Shown here: one piece after another, positions 18,501-26,439 of the stretch
How positions within the stretch are numbered: position 1 is the first letter of the stretch
Layout: each line of letters opens with the position of its first letter
Origin: Bacteroidota bacterium
Lineage (GTDB): Bacteria > Bacteroidota > Bacteroidia > Chitinophagales > Chitinophagaceae
NCBI GenBank assembly: GCA_026391125.1
Contig: JAPLEO010000146.1
Location: forward strand, 1-64,000
Reading direction: 5' to 3'
Length of the DNA stretch: 64,000 nucleotides
Program-made: the position numbers and the translations under genes
Notes under the pieces: model-generated
What the model saw: only the letters and a program-made list of their open reading frames with translations
Told to the model about the DNA's origin: nothing
Database searches by the model: none

Positions 18501-18774
18501 AAATGCAGGTGGACCAGTTTCTTGGAACGTTTATAGAAAATCAACTTTTATAAGGTTAAGCAATATCAGTTTAGCTTATAATGTACCTACAGAATTAGCC
18601 CATAAGTGGAAGCTAGAAGGATTGAAGGCCTATGTTAATATTGTAAATTCAGCAGTATTTTCTCCATGGAAATTCTTTGATCCCGAATACCATGGTGCAG
18701 GATCAAGTACATTACCTAACAACCAAACTCCTGTTCCTATTACTTTCAATTTTGGCATTAACCTTACATTATAA
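15550..18774 (+). CDS. susC: SusC/RagA-family TonB-dependent outer-membrane transporter
   Basis: This roughly 1074-aa protein imports oligosaccharides through the outer membrane in complex with the SusD protein that follows. It has an N-terminal signal, a carboxypeptidase-regulatory-like domain (VSGKVTDTKNSPLDGVSVLIKG is its start), the SusC signature EVVVVGYGTRTKKDLTGAVS, a plug domain with LIVLDGVIYPGG and DASSAAVYGARSANGVILITTKRG, and a long beta-barrel ending in FNFGINLTL with a terminal hydrophobic residue. I start at ATG 15550; an upstream TTG at 15511 would add 13 residues ahead of a normal signal. Only 24 bp separate it from susD. Confidence 0.95.
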   Translation: MKKQMKNLHFPFWKVPTIACLIAFICSLSLDAVAKNRDDGFPSIKNFAGITVSGKVTDTKNSPLDGVSVLIKGTKKGVNTNAQGAFTLTNVPENAILVFSFTGYGAQEYQIKGSAPINISLVEQTSGLNEVVVVGYGTRTKKDLTGAVSQVKATQLENENPKSVQDMLRGNAPGLDVGFDATTKGSNSSLQIRGKGTLTASSSPLIVLDGVIYPGGLEDINPNDISTIDILKDASSAAVYGARSANGVILITTKRGKMGKPIITVNSNVGRNKVENKPHLLNATEFLPWRQDVKWAMAGFDSTSKPGVQYKYWNPTSLPSSLTVADWLALDGSAGDPNVAWLNRLGLKPVEITNYQNGSIIDWDKLIYNQNAMQQDHTISVAQRKEDLNYYFSLGYLENQGLTVGDKYKTIRTRFSLESNIAKYLTVGTNIQFSERDESSVLVSLSDMIHTTPYGSYFAADGVTLRASPNDDPGNNSHPFLGQTYSDRMYKYDNLFGQIYAKGKLPYGFSYSVTFSPRFDVLREYNHQSANNPTLATRKGIVDRRNQSVYSWNLDNQINWAQKFGKHSVEATFLVNAEKFQSWNTNIHAENFAPNDNLSFNSIQSATLPFIASSDDQYETGDALMGRVNYNYNQRYYLTVTARRDGYSAFGQQNPRATFPSAAVSWILTDESFMKSTSKWLDYAKVRLSYGENGNRSIGRYAALSNLSSGTYTYVTGGGAAYNVGYVSASNLSNPALKWERNSSVNLGVDYAILKGIVSGSIDYYTRTTKDLLVNRTLPSVTGFNNILANLGEVQNNGMEFSINTQNMKHKNFEWRTTIAFWWNKNKIVHLYGKTPDYDAQGAQTGTSEKDDIGNGWFIGKNINSVYDYTITGVWQSADAALAKTYGYKPGDFRLQDTNGDGKYTIADKEFQGTTTPDFSWNLRNEFKLYKNFDFSFTLYAKMGQLSQYNESKNVDNFYDRSQYYQRPYWTPTNPINDFAALMSNAGGPVSWNVYRKSTFIRLSNISLAYNVPTELAHKWKLEGLKAYVNIVNSAVFSPWKFFDPEYHGAGSSTLPNNQTPVPITFNFGINLTL

Positions 18775-18798
18775 GATAACCTCAATAAAACAGAAGAC

Positions 18799-20664
18799 AT
18801 GAATAAATTATTTAAAATTACTTTTCTGCTATCGGTTGTAGTTATCATTACAACATTTAATAGCTGTAAAAGAGATTGGCTAACGCCCAAGCCTCTTTCT
18901 ATATATTCACCAGAAAATACATTAGTAGATGTCCCGGGTTTTAAAGCAGCCTTAGCAGCATGTAACCGTAACCTTCGTACTGAGTGGTATGGAGATGGGG
19001 CACCGATCATTACTGAACTTCTTTTCTCAGAAGTTACGGTTGATGGCACTGACGATAAAGCAGGTCCGGCTCAAAATCTGGATCTACAAATTACACCAGA
19101 TGCAAACTTAAATAGCCCAGATTTTAACAGGATCGGCTGGTTCTGGAACCAAGAATATGTTGGTATCCGAATGGCCAATACTATTATATCTCGATTACCA
19201 GGTATCGCAGCCATTACAGATGCTGATAAAGCAGTGCTAATGGGTCAGGCTTATTTCTATAGAGCGTATGACTATTATCGCTTAACGCATCAATTTGGAG
19301 ATGTACCCTGTCCAACAAAAGAGGTAACCACTGCAAAAGTAGATTTCACTACCGTTAAACGTGAAGTGATATTGGCTCAAATGAAAGCAGATCTAGAAAC
19401 TGCTGTAAAAACAGTACCATGGGTTACTGATAAAGGTGATGTAAACCGCGCAGCTTGTTATCATTTACTTACCAAAATCAATCTAGCACTTGGCTTGTTT
19501 GATGATGCAATTGCCTCTGCTTCTGCTGTTATTAGTGCAGGTCCTTATAAATTAATGACAAGTCGTTTTGGTGTGGATGCAGGCCTCGTAAATAAAAATG
19601 TTACTTGGGATTTACACCGCCCAGATAATAAAGCAGCATCTGCCAATACAGAAACCATTTTCCTTGTAACCGACCGTTTAGGTACTGCAAGTGCATTTAT
19701 CAGTTCTATGCTAGATGGTGGAACTGGAGGAACTAGTGGTAGCCGGATTATGCGTCAGTGTTTGCCAGGCGTATCAATTAGCACTACCATCTTTACTCCT
19801 GCTGGAAAAACTGGAATGACTGCTTCTGGTGGAGTAGAAATCGATATCATGAATATTTACGGTAGAGGAATTGGTCGTGCACGTAATACACCTTATCACT
19901 ATTTAGAAATTTGGGATGATCCAAATGACCTTCGCCACGATTCAACATCTGGTAACTGGTTATATCCTGAAAACCTTCGTTATAATAACCCAGCACTAAA
20001 AGGTGTTGATACAGCATACGGTTTACGTCTACGTTTAAAAGGGCCTACTGGCAAAATGCTTTGTGATGATACCTTACGTAGATGGTACCCTTGGCCTCAC
20101 TACAAAGTGTTTATTCCGGATACAGAGAATGTACCGATGCAAGGTGGTCACTCAGATTGGTATGTTTTTCGTTTAGCTGAAACATTCCTATTAAGAGCTG
20201 AAGCTTATCTATGGAAAGGAGATGCAGCAAGTGCCGCAGCTGATATCAATGCAGTAAGAACAAGAGCAAAATGTGCCCCTTATACTGCAGGACAAGTAGA
20301 TATGAATACTTTATTGAATGAAAGAGCTCGTGAATTATATTGGGAAGAACCACGTAAAACAGAGTTGACAAGAATGGCTTTTATCTTTGCAAAAACTGGT
20401 AAATCATTCAATGGCAAGACTTATAGTTTGGCCAACTTCTCTACTTCAAACTTTATGGTTGATCGAGTTCTTGATAAGAATATTTTTTATAAAACAAATT
20501 TCATCACAGTACACGGAGATCAGTTCAGAATGAGTCAATACCATGTATTATGGCCCATTCCACAAAATGCAATTCTGGCAAATGCAGATGGACATATCAA
20601 CCAAAATATCGGATATAGTGGTGCTGCCACGAATGTCCCTGCTAGTGATAAGATTATTGATTAA
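18799..20664 (+). CDS. susD: SusD/RagB-family outer-membrane glycan-binding lipoprotein
   Basis: SusD caps the SusC barrel and binds glycan at the cell surface. The 621-aa protein has a lipoprotein signal with lipid-attachment Cys at residue 23 (FNSCKRDW), the TPR-containing RagB region with GQAYFYRAYDYYRLTHQFGDVP, and the C-terminal SusD block FRLAETFLLRAEAYLWKGD with AAADINAVRTRA and NERARELYWE. It is longer than many SusD proteins because of an insertion around residues 290-430. It is co-transcribed with susC and followed by a terminator at 20700-20724. The family assignment is firm; the glycan bound is not known. Confidence 0.95.
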   Translation: MNKLFKITFLLSVVVIITTFNSCKRDWLTPKPLSIYSPENTLVDVPGFKAALAACNRNLRTEWYGDGAPIITELLFSEVTVDGTDDKAGPAQNLDLQITPDANLNSPDFNRIGWFWNQEYVGIRMANTIISRLPGIAAITDADKAVLMGQAYFYRAYDYYRLTHQFGDVPCPTKEVTTAKVDFTTVKREVILAQMKADLETAVKTVPWVTDKGDVNRAACYHLLTKINLALGLFDDAIASASAVISAGPYKLMTSRFGVDAGLVNKNVTWDLHRPDNKAASANTETIFLVTDRLGTASAFISSMLDGGTGGTSGSRIMRQCLPGVSISTTIFTPAGKTGMTASGGVEIDIMNIYGRGIGRARNTPYHYLEIWDDPNDLRHDSTSGNWLYPENLRYNNPALKGVDTAYGLRLRLKGPTGKMLCDDTLRRWYPWPHYKVFIPDTENVPMQGGHSDWYVFRLAETFLLRAEAYLWKGDAASAAADINAVRTRAKCAPYTAGQVDMNTLLNERARELYWEEPRKTELTRMAFIFAKTGKSFNGKTYSLANFSTSNFMVDRVLDKNIFYKTNFITVHGDQFRMSQYHVLWPIPQNAILANADGHINQNIGYSGAATNVPASDKIID

Positions 20665-20699
20665 AATTTTGGTCGTTCATTAATAGCAAGAAGAAAAAA

Positions 20700-20724
20700 A
20701 GCCACACCTTGAGTGTGGCTTTTT
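20700..20724 (+). terminator. Terminator after susD
   Basis: AGCCACAC (20700-20707) and GTGTGGCT (20713-20720) form an 8-bp stem with loop CTTGA, followed by TTTT. It ends the susCD transcript. The loop also holds the TTG of the next promoter (see 20709-20738). Confidence 0.8.
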
Positions 20725-20738
20725 AAATATTAACTTTG
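20709..20738 (+). promoter_or_regulatory. Bacteroidota-type promoter of the GH88 gene, overlapping the susD terminator
   Basis: TTG at 20709-20711 is followed after exactly 19 nt by TAACTTTG at 20731-20738, matching the TTTG/TTG-N19-TAnnTTTG consensus of the Bacteroidota primary sigma factor. Transcription would begin near 20745, about 28 nt before the GH88 start codon. The -33 element lies in the terminator loop. Confidence 0.6.
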
Positions 20739-20772
20739 ATTTTGTAGGATATTCAAATATAAAAATGACATC

Positions 20773-21978
20773 ATGAAAAATAAAACGGCAATACTATTGA
20801 TCTTTATATGTCTTTCGATTAGTAAAGTTATACCAGCTCAAAAACAAGATAGCTTTAAGCCAGATCCTTCATTAATCGGGGTTATTAATAATGCCTTAGA
20901 TAAGGCCGTAACTCAATACAAAGTCCTTGGAAAAAATCTTCCTGCTGGTGTTTTACCCAAAACTTTTATAGGAAACAAAAAACTGGAAACCAGTAGTTCA
21001 ACTTGGTGGACAAGTGGTTTTTATCCAGGATCCATATTTTATCTCTATGAGTACTCAAAGGATACCGCTCTGTTACATGAAGCATTAAATAGAGAAAAAC
21101 TATTGGAGGTTGAAAAAAACAATAAAGGTACCCATGACCTTGGATTCATGATGTTTTGCAGTTTTGGGAATGCCAATAGATTATTCCCATCAAAAGAATA
21201 TGAATCTATTTTGCTTACTAGTGCGAAATCTCTATCAACTAGGTTCAACCCTACCATTGGTTGTATCAAAAGTTGGGATCATGGAACTTGGAAATTCCCA
21301 GTTATCATTGATAATATGATGAATTTGGAATTGCTATTTTGGGCAACAAAAGTTTCGGGCGATTCATCCTATTATAAAATTGCAGTTACACATGCAAATA
21401 CTACTATGAAGAATCATTACAGAAAAGATCATAGTTCTTTTCATGTAGTTGATTACGATCCAAATACAGGAAATGTAATTGGTCAAAAAACTGCACAGGG
21501 GTATGCAGATGCTTCTGCATGGGCAAGAGGACAATCTTGGGGCCTATATGGTTATACATTGATGTATCGTTTTACAAAAGAAAAAAAATATTTAACTCTT
21601 GCAAATCAAATTGCACACTATATTATCGACAACCCCAATCTTCCCGCTGATAAAATTCCTTATTGGGATTTTAACACTGTTGATATACCAGCAACGTATA
21701 GAGACGCATCGGCTGGATCCATAGCCGCATCTGCATTGATTGAATTAAGTTCATATACAGATTCACAAAACAAACTATTATATCTTAAGACTTCCGAAAA
21801 AATTATTAAAGCATTAGCTTCCCCTGTTTACACAGCTAAACCAGGAGAAAATGGGGGGTTTCTTTTAAAACATAGTGTTGGAAATTGGCCAGGTTTTTCA
21901 GAGATTGATGTACCTCTTACCTATGCAGATTATTATTTTATTGAAGCAATGACTCGTTACAAAAAGCTAGTAAAATGA
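20773..21978 (+). CDS. Exported GH88 unsaturated glucuronyl hydrolase
   Basis: GH88 enzymes add water to the 4,5-double bond of unsaturated uronyl ends left by polysaccharide lyases, releasing 5-keto-4-deoxyuronate. This 401-aa protein has a Sec signal (MKNKTAILLIFICLSISKVIPAQ) and an alpha6/alpha6 barrel with family blocks STWWTSGFYPGSIFYLYE, the catalytic-Asp segments THDLGFMM (Asp122) and IIDNMMNLELLFW (Asp180), SSFHVVDYDP and GYADASAWARGQSWGLYG. Length is normal. It sits directly after susCD under its own promoter. Together with the lyase at 3169 it points to a uronic-acid polymer as substrate. Confidence 0.95.
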   Translation: MKNKTAILLIFICLSISKVIPAQKQDSFKPDPSLIGVINNALDKAVTQYKVLGKNLPAGVLPKTFIGNKKLETSSSTWWTSGFYPGSIFYLYEYSKDTALLHEALNREKLLEVEKNNKGTHDLGFMMFCSFGNANRLFPSKEYESILLTSAKSLSTRFNPTIGCIKSWDHGTWKFPVIIDNMMNLELLFWATKVSGDSSYYKIAVTHANTTMKNHYRKDHSSFHVVDYDPNTGNVIGQKTAQGYADASAWARGQSWGLYGYTLMYRFTKEKKYLTLANQIAHYIIDNPNLPADKIPYWDFNTVDIPATYRDASAGSIAASALIELSSYTDSQNKLLYLKTSEKIIKALASPVYTAKPGENGGFLLKHSVGNWPGFSEIDVPLTYADYYFIEAMTRYKKLVK

Positions 21979-22169
21979 TGCTGCGCTATTTAAACGAATC
22001 CCTTTTTTAGAGCAAAAAATCATTATTAAAAATTAAAATAATTTGAAGGATGCCCCTATATTCTAACCAGTAGAAATCAAAAGTCAGCCCGTTTTCTTGA
22101 ATTATTAGCCAATTTGGAAGTAACAATTTCGTATTATTATGTCCGAGATTGCTTAATAATCCCTGAAAT

Positions 22170-23180
22170 ATGCCGAATATAAATCTGAAAAATCTAGCAA
22201 AAGAACTGGGGGTATCTATTTCAACTGTGTCAAAATCCTTAAAAGACAGTCACGAAATCAGCACAGAAACAAAAGAGCGGGTTGTAGCATATGCTAAAAA
22301 AATAGGGTATAGCCCAAATCCTTATGCTGGGTTTCTGCGCCATCATAAAAGCAAGACCATTGCGCTAATTGCCCCTGAACTCAATAACAACTATTTTATC
22401 CAAGCCATCAGTGGGGCAGAAACTGTTGCCCAGGAAAAAGATTACCACTTGTTGATCTATTGCACTAATGACGACTTTCAAAAGGAAGCCTCCATATTAA
22501 AAGATCTTACAAATGGTAGAGTTGATGGTGTTCTCATTTCCCTTACAAGTAATACCATATCGTATGACCATATAAACAATTTGATTAATGCAGGGATTCC
22601 GGTTGTGTTTTTTGACAGAGTATGTCACGAAATCGAGACCGCAAAAGTTACAACAGATGATTTCACAAGCGGATTCAACGCTACAGAGCATTTGATTAAA
22701 AAGGGATGTAAAAATATTGCTTTTATATCTGCTTCAGAAAATTTGTCAATCTGCAACAAAAGAAAACAAGGATACCTTGAAGCACTTGCGAAAAATAATA
22801 TACTTGAGAACCCCAATAGAATTATAGTTTGTGATTCTGATGAAACTAATAATGCTCAGAAAATAAAAGATCTTTTTCAATCAGATATAAAAACAGATGC
22901 CGTATTTGCATCTATTGAAAGACTAGCACTTACGACATACAATGTTTGTAACGAATTAAATATTAATATCCCAAAAGATAAAAAAATAATTTGCTTTTCC
23001 AATTTGCGAACAGCAGCATTACTAAATCCATCACTTACAACTATTACTCAGCCTGCCTTTGAAATGGGTAAGCAGGCTGCAATAATTCTCTTTAAAAGTT
23101 TAGAAAAGAAAAAGATAAAGATTTTCAATGAAAACATTATCTTAAAATCTGAGTTAATTGAACGGAACTCTACCAAGTAA
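22170..23180 (+). CDS. LacI-family transcriptional regulator
   Basis: This 336-aa regulator has an N-terminal LacI helix-turn-helix (NLKNLAKELGVSISTVSKSL, residues 5-24) with the hinge region GYSPNPYAGFLRHHKSKTIALI, then a periplasmic-binding-protein-like sensor domain (VDGVLISLTSNT, GIPVVFFDR, ITQPAFEMGKQAA). It lies at the end of the locus, 191 bp after the GH88 gene, and is probably the local repressor. Sites for such a dimer are proposed at 8077-8098 and 15399-15420. The effector is most likely a pathway sugar acid such as glucuronate or mannonate (inference). Confidence 0.92.
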   Translation: MPNINLKNLAKELGVSISTVSKSLKDSHEISTETKERVVAYAKKIGYSPNPYAGFLRHHKSKTIALIAPELNNNYFIQAISGAETVAQEKDYHLLIYCTNDDFQKEASILKDLTNGRVDGVLISLTSNTISYDHINNLINAGIPVVFFDRVCHEIETAKVTTDDFTSGFNATEHLIKKGCKNIAFISASENLSICNKRKQGYLEALAKNNILENPNRIIVCDSDETNNAQKIKDLFQSDIKTDAVFASIERLALTTYNVCNELNINIPKDKKIICFSNLRTAALLNPSLTTITQPAFEMGKQAAIILFKSLEKKKIKIFNENIILKSELIERNSTK

Positions 23181-23252
23181 GGTTCGATTAGATCTTCCTA
23201 CTCGAAATTTAAAAAATAAATGTTTTGATAGCCACAAAACCTATGTTATAAA

Positions 23253-23681
23253 ATGACTCATGAAATTGACAAGTTTTTTAATAACTCCAAAACCTGGCGG
23301 GAAGAAATGGAGCAATTGAGAATGATACTGCTCGATTGTAGATTTACTAATTTAAAGTCATATTTATTTGAAGCAATTGAAGTTGAAAAGGCTGGTTTAA
23401 AAGTGACACTTAAAAAAACTTCCGAATATCCCATTCCAGAAGAATTTCAACAAAAGTTAAATGCAATGCCGGCATTGAAAAAGGCATTTGCCGCTTTAAC
23501 ACCTGGCCGCCAAAGGGCCTACTTAATGCATTTTTCTGCACCAAAACAAACTAAAACTCGGGAAACAAGAATTGAAAGCTATTTACAAAAAATTCTCAAT
23601 GGCAAAGGCATTGCGGATTGCACTTGTGGACTTTCAAAAAGATACCCCACCTGCGATGGATCCCACAAGTTGATCAAATAA
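23253..23681 (+). CDS. Shortened YdeI-like protein with C-terminal CDGSH iron-sulfur motif
   Basis: This 142-aa protein looks like a YdeI/OmdA-family protein that has lost its middle. The N-terminal IDKFFNNSKTWREEMEQLR and MILLDC normally lead into a DUF1801 domain of about 55-60 residues. Here LLDC (residues 26-29) runs straight into RFTNLKSYLFEAIEVEKAGL, which belongs to the C-terminal part. The OmdA-like region with FAALTPGRQRAYLMHFSAPK follows intact. The tail (residues 123-138) matches the CDGSH [2Fe-2S] pattern CxCxxSxxxPxCDGSH exactly, with Cys123, Cys125, Cys134 and His138. Reading frame is kept. Function is unknown; YdeI proteins have been linked to peptide or polymyxin resistance. 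Confidence 0.75.
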   Translation: MTHEIDKFFNNSKTWREEMEQLRMILLDCRFTNLKSYLFEAIEVEKAGLKVTLKKTSEYPIPEEFQQKLNAMPALKKAFAALTPGRQRAYLMHFSAPKQTKTRETRIESYLQKILNGKGIADCTCGLSKRYPTCDGSHKLIK

Positions 23682-23762
23682 GGAGCCTGCATTTTCAAAA
23701 GTTAGGGTATCTTTTCTAGTAGATCTGTTTAGCAAATATTAAATTCAAGATAAATTCACCAC

Positions 23763-24140
23763 ATGAAAAATAAAATTCAATTTGTTCTCTGCTTATTGTA
23801 CGGACTAATGTTTATAAATGCAGGCGCCAATAAACTCTTCAATTATATTCCTATCCCATACAACCTTCCTGCAAAAATGATAAAGATAAACCTTGCAATT
23901 CAAGAGATAGGTTGGTTAATCCCTTTATTGGCTGTTGTAGAAATGGTGGGAGGGCTACTTTTTATTTTTAAAAGAACTCGGGCATTTGCAGCAATCATGT
24001 TATTCCCAATAATGGTTGGCATTATACTCACACATATATTATATGAGCCTGCTACTTTGCCATTAGTTTTTGTTCTACTAGCTATCCAAATATGGGTAGT
24101 CTATGACAACCGCGAGAAATACTTTCAAATATTTCAATAA
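23763..24140 (+). CDS. DoxX-like small membrane protein
   Basis: The 125-aa product has four hydrophobic segments (about residues 5-24, 48-70, 72-92, 96-114) and the family pattern LYGLMFINAGANKLFNYIP near the start, typical of DoxX/MauE-like inner-membrane proteins. Their biochemical role is poorly defined; some act with oxidoreductases or in thiol stress. It lies 15 bp before the dipeptidase-like gene and is probably co-transcribed with it. Confidence 0.75.
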   Translation: MKNKIQFVLCLLYGLMFINAGANKLFNYIPIPYNLPAKMIKINLAIQEIGWLIPLLAVVEMVGGLLFIFKRTRAFAAIMLFPIMVGIILTHILYEPATLPLVFVLLAIQIWVVYDNREKYFQIFQ

Positions 24141-24155
24141 ATATCAAATACTATT

Positions 24156-25220
24156 ATGCAAACCAGAAAGGATTTTATCAGAACAGCTATGACGGTTGCT
24201 GCAGCAAGTCCGTTTTTTTCGATGAATTCCTTTGCTGATTATATTGGATCAAACACAGAGCCAGTTTATTTCGACTTACATAGTCACCCTGGATGGAACT
24301 TTGCAAAGAAAAATTTTGGCGACAATGCTGATGCTGGAATCAGCAAACTCTTAACTAGTATGAAAGAAGGCCATCTTACTGGAGCTTTCTTTGCCATTGT
24401 AGCAGATGCTGGTTTATTAAAACCAACGGCAACAGGAATTACAGTTACTGGCAAATATGCCACTGGTGAAGGCTGGAAGTCTTATAAAGATCAAATAACA
24501 CAATTGAAATCGGTGCTGCATGCAGTTGGGTTACCTATTTCTACAAATCCCAAAGAACTTCGACCCAATAATAAAGAACCACTTTGTTTCATTGCTGTTG
24601 AAGGCGGCGATTTTTTAGAAGGCAGTTTAGAAAAATTAGCCGAAACTTATCAAGATGGTGTTCGCTCCATTCAATTGGTACACTATGCTCCTAACGAAGT
24701 TGGTGATTTGCAAACTGCTGATGCTAATTTTAATGGACTCTCTCCTTTTGGAAGAGAACTGATCAAAAAAATGAATGAACTAGGTATGGTGATCGACTTA
24801 GCTCATGCATCTTATCAAACAACCAAAGATGTTGCAGCTATTACTAAAGCTCCCATCATTTTATCTCATAGTATGCTTGAAATGGAAGCAGACCGTCCCA
24901 TTGCTAAACGTGCTATTTCTAAAGAACATGCAAAACTCATTGCAGATACGGGTGGTGTAATTGGCGCATGGCCTTCCGGTTTCAATAAAAGTTTCGAGGA
25001 ATATATCGATAATATTAAACGACTTGTTGATGTAGTAGGTATAGATCATGTTGGGATAGGCACAGATATGGATGCCAATTTTAAACCAGTATTAAGCAAA
25101 TACAGTGAATTCCCGAAACTCAATGAGGCCCTGCAATCAAAAGGTTTCACGAAATCAGAAGCTGGGAAAATAATGGGCGAAAACGCAAAGAGGGTTCTAT
25201 CAAAAATTATTAAAAAATAA
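24156..25220 (+). CDS. M19-family (membrane dipeptidase-like) metallopeptidase
   Basis: This 354-aa protein has an N-terminal signal (TRKDFIRTAMTVAAASPFF) and the renal-dipeptidase TIM-barrel. Metal-site segments are YFDLHSHPGW (residues about 32-41), AVEGGDFLEG (bridging Glu), VIDLAHASY and IILSHSM (two His), and VGIGTDMDANF (Asp). The first site reads HSH where M19 dipeptidases have HxD, so one zinc ligand is changed from Asp to His. The family hydrolyses dipeptides, including D-amino-acid ones. Location is probably periplasmic. It follows DoxX by 15 bp. Confidence 0.85.
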   Translation: MQTRKDFIRTAMTVAAASPFFSMNSFADYIGSNTEPVYFDLHSHPGWNFAKKNFGDNADAGISKLLTSMKEGHLTGAFFAIVADAGLLKPTATGITVTGKYATGEGWKSYKDQITQLKSVLHAVGLPISTNPKELRPNNKEPLCFIAVEGGDFLEGSLEKLAETYQDGVRSIQLVHYAPNEVGDLQTADANFNGLSPFGRELIKKMNELGMVIDLAHASYQTTKDVAAITKAPIILSHSMLEMEADRPIAKRAISKEHAKLIADTGGVIGAWPSGFNKSFEEYIDNIKRLVDVVGIDHVGIGTDMDANFKPVLSKYSEFPKLNEALQSKGFTKSEAGKIMGENAKRVLSKIIKK

Positions 25221-25390
25221 TAAGCTACTGTATTGAGATGTAAGCAGTTAATACAAGACATCCTATCCATTTAATCCATTCGACGAAGCAATTTATTTGA
25301 AGCATGAGCTTACTTCGTTTTAAGGAAAATTTATTATGTGTTCTGATTAAAAAATAGCAACTTAGGATATCGATTATCAAACTATTTCTG

Positions 25391-26407
25391 ATGCGCCCAC
25401 TTTGCATTTTGGTAATGGCAATCTTGGTATTGTCTTGCAACCAAAAAACTAATACCGAAACAAATTCTCAAAAGTCATATTTCAGCTATGGCGATTCGAT
25501 AGAGTCGGGTGGTGTAAGAATGATTCCTATTCAAACCCCAGTTGGGAATTTTAAAGTGTGGACCAAGCGTTTTGGTACTAATCCAAAAATCAAGATCCTA
25601 TTATTGCATGGTGGCCCTGCCATGACGCACGAATACATGGAGTGCTTTGAAACATTTTTTCAAAAAGAAGGTTTTGAATTTTATGAATACGATCAATTGG
25701 GATCTTATTATAGCGACCAACCAAAAGATAGCAGCTTATGGACTACTGAACGATTTGTAGAAGAAGTAGAACAAGTACGCAAAGCTATTCATGCTGATAG
25801 TAGTAATTTTTATGTTCTTGGTAATTCATGGGGTGGAATCCTAGCAATGGAATATGCACTCAAATACCAGAAAAATATGAAAGCAGTTTTGGTTGCTAAT
25901 ATGGTAGCCAGTGCTTCTGAATATGCTAAATATGCCGAAGAGGTTTTGGCCAAACAGATGAACCCCGCAGTGCTTGCAGAGATCAAGGCTTTAGAAGCAA
26001 AGAAAGATTTTAACAATCCAAGGTATATGGAATTGCTGATTCCAAATTTTTATCACGAACATCTATGCCGACTAAAGGAATGGCCCGATGGGTTTAACCG
26101 TACAATGAAACATGTTAACCCAGAAATTTATACCCTGATGCAGGGGCCTAGTGAATTTGGTATCAGTGGAAGATTAGCTAATTGGGATATTAAAAATCGT
26201 TTGAAAGAAATTGCTATACCCACACTAATGATTGGAGCGAAACACGACACCATGGATCCCAAAGCAATGGAAGAACAAAGCAAATTAGTTCAGAAAGGAA
26301 AATACCTCTATTGCCCCAATGGAAGTCACTTGTCTATGTGGGATGATCAGGAAGTGTTTATGAAAGGTGTGATTGAATTTGTGCACGAAGTAGATCAAAC
26401 CAAATAA
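25391..26407 (+). CDS. Proline iminopeptidase-family (S33) alpha/beta hydrolase lipoprotein
   Basis: This 338-aa protein has a lipoprotein signal with Cys16 (ILVLSCNQK), so it is membrane-anchored outside the cytoplasm. The alpha/beta hydrolase domain shows LLLHGGPAMTHEYM (oxyanion HGGP typical of prolyl iminopeptidases), YDQLGSYYSDQP, nucleophile LGNSWGGILAMEYAL and the C-terminal MIGAKHDTMDP and CPNGSHLSMWDD with acid and His. S33 members of this type release N-terminal proline or act on amino acid amides. It starts 171 bp after the M19 gene, in which no clear signal is visible. Confidence 0.88.
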   Translation: MRPLCILVMAILVLSCNQKTNTETNSQKSYFSYGDSIESGGVRMIPIQTPVGNFKVWTKRFGTNPKIKILLLHGGPAMTHEYMECFETFFQKEGFEFYEYDQLGSYYSDQPKDSSLWTTERFVEEVEQVRKAIHADSSNFYVLGNSWGGILAMEYALKYQKNMKAVLVANMVASASEYAKYAEEVLAKQMNPAVLAEIKALEAKKDFNNPRYMELLIPNFYHEHLCRLKEWPDGFNRTMKHVNPEIYTLMQGPSEFGISGRLANWDIKNRLKEIAIPTLMIGAKHDTMDPKAMEEQSKLVQKGKYLYCPNGSHLSMWDDQEVFMKGVIEFVHEVDQTK

Positions 26408-26439
26408 CAAATTAATATTTATCATTTAATACTTGTTTT

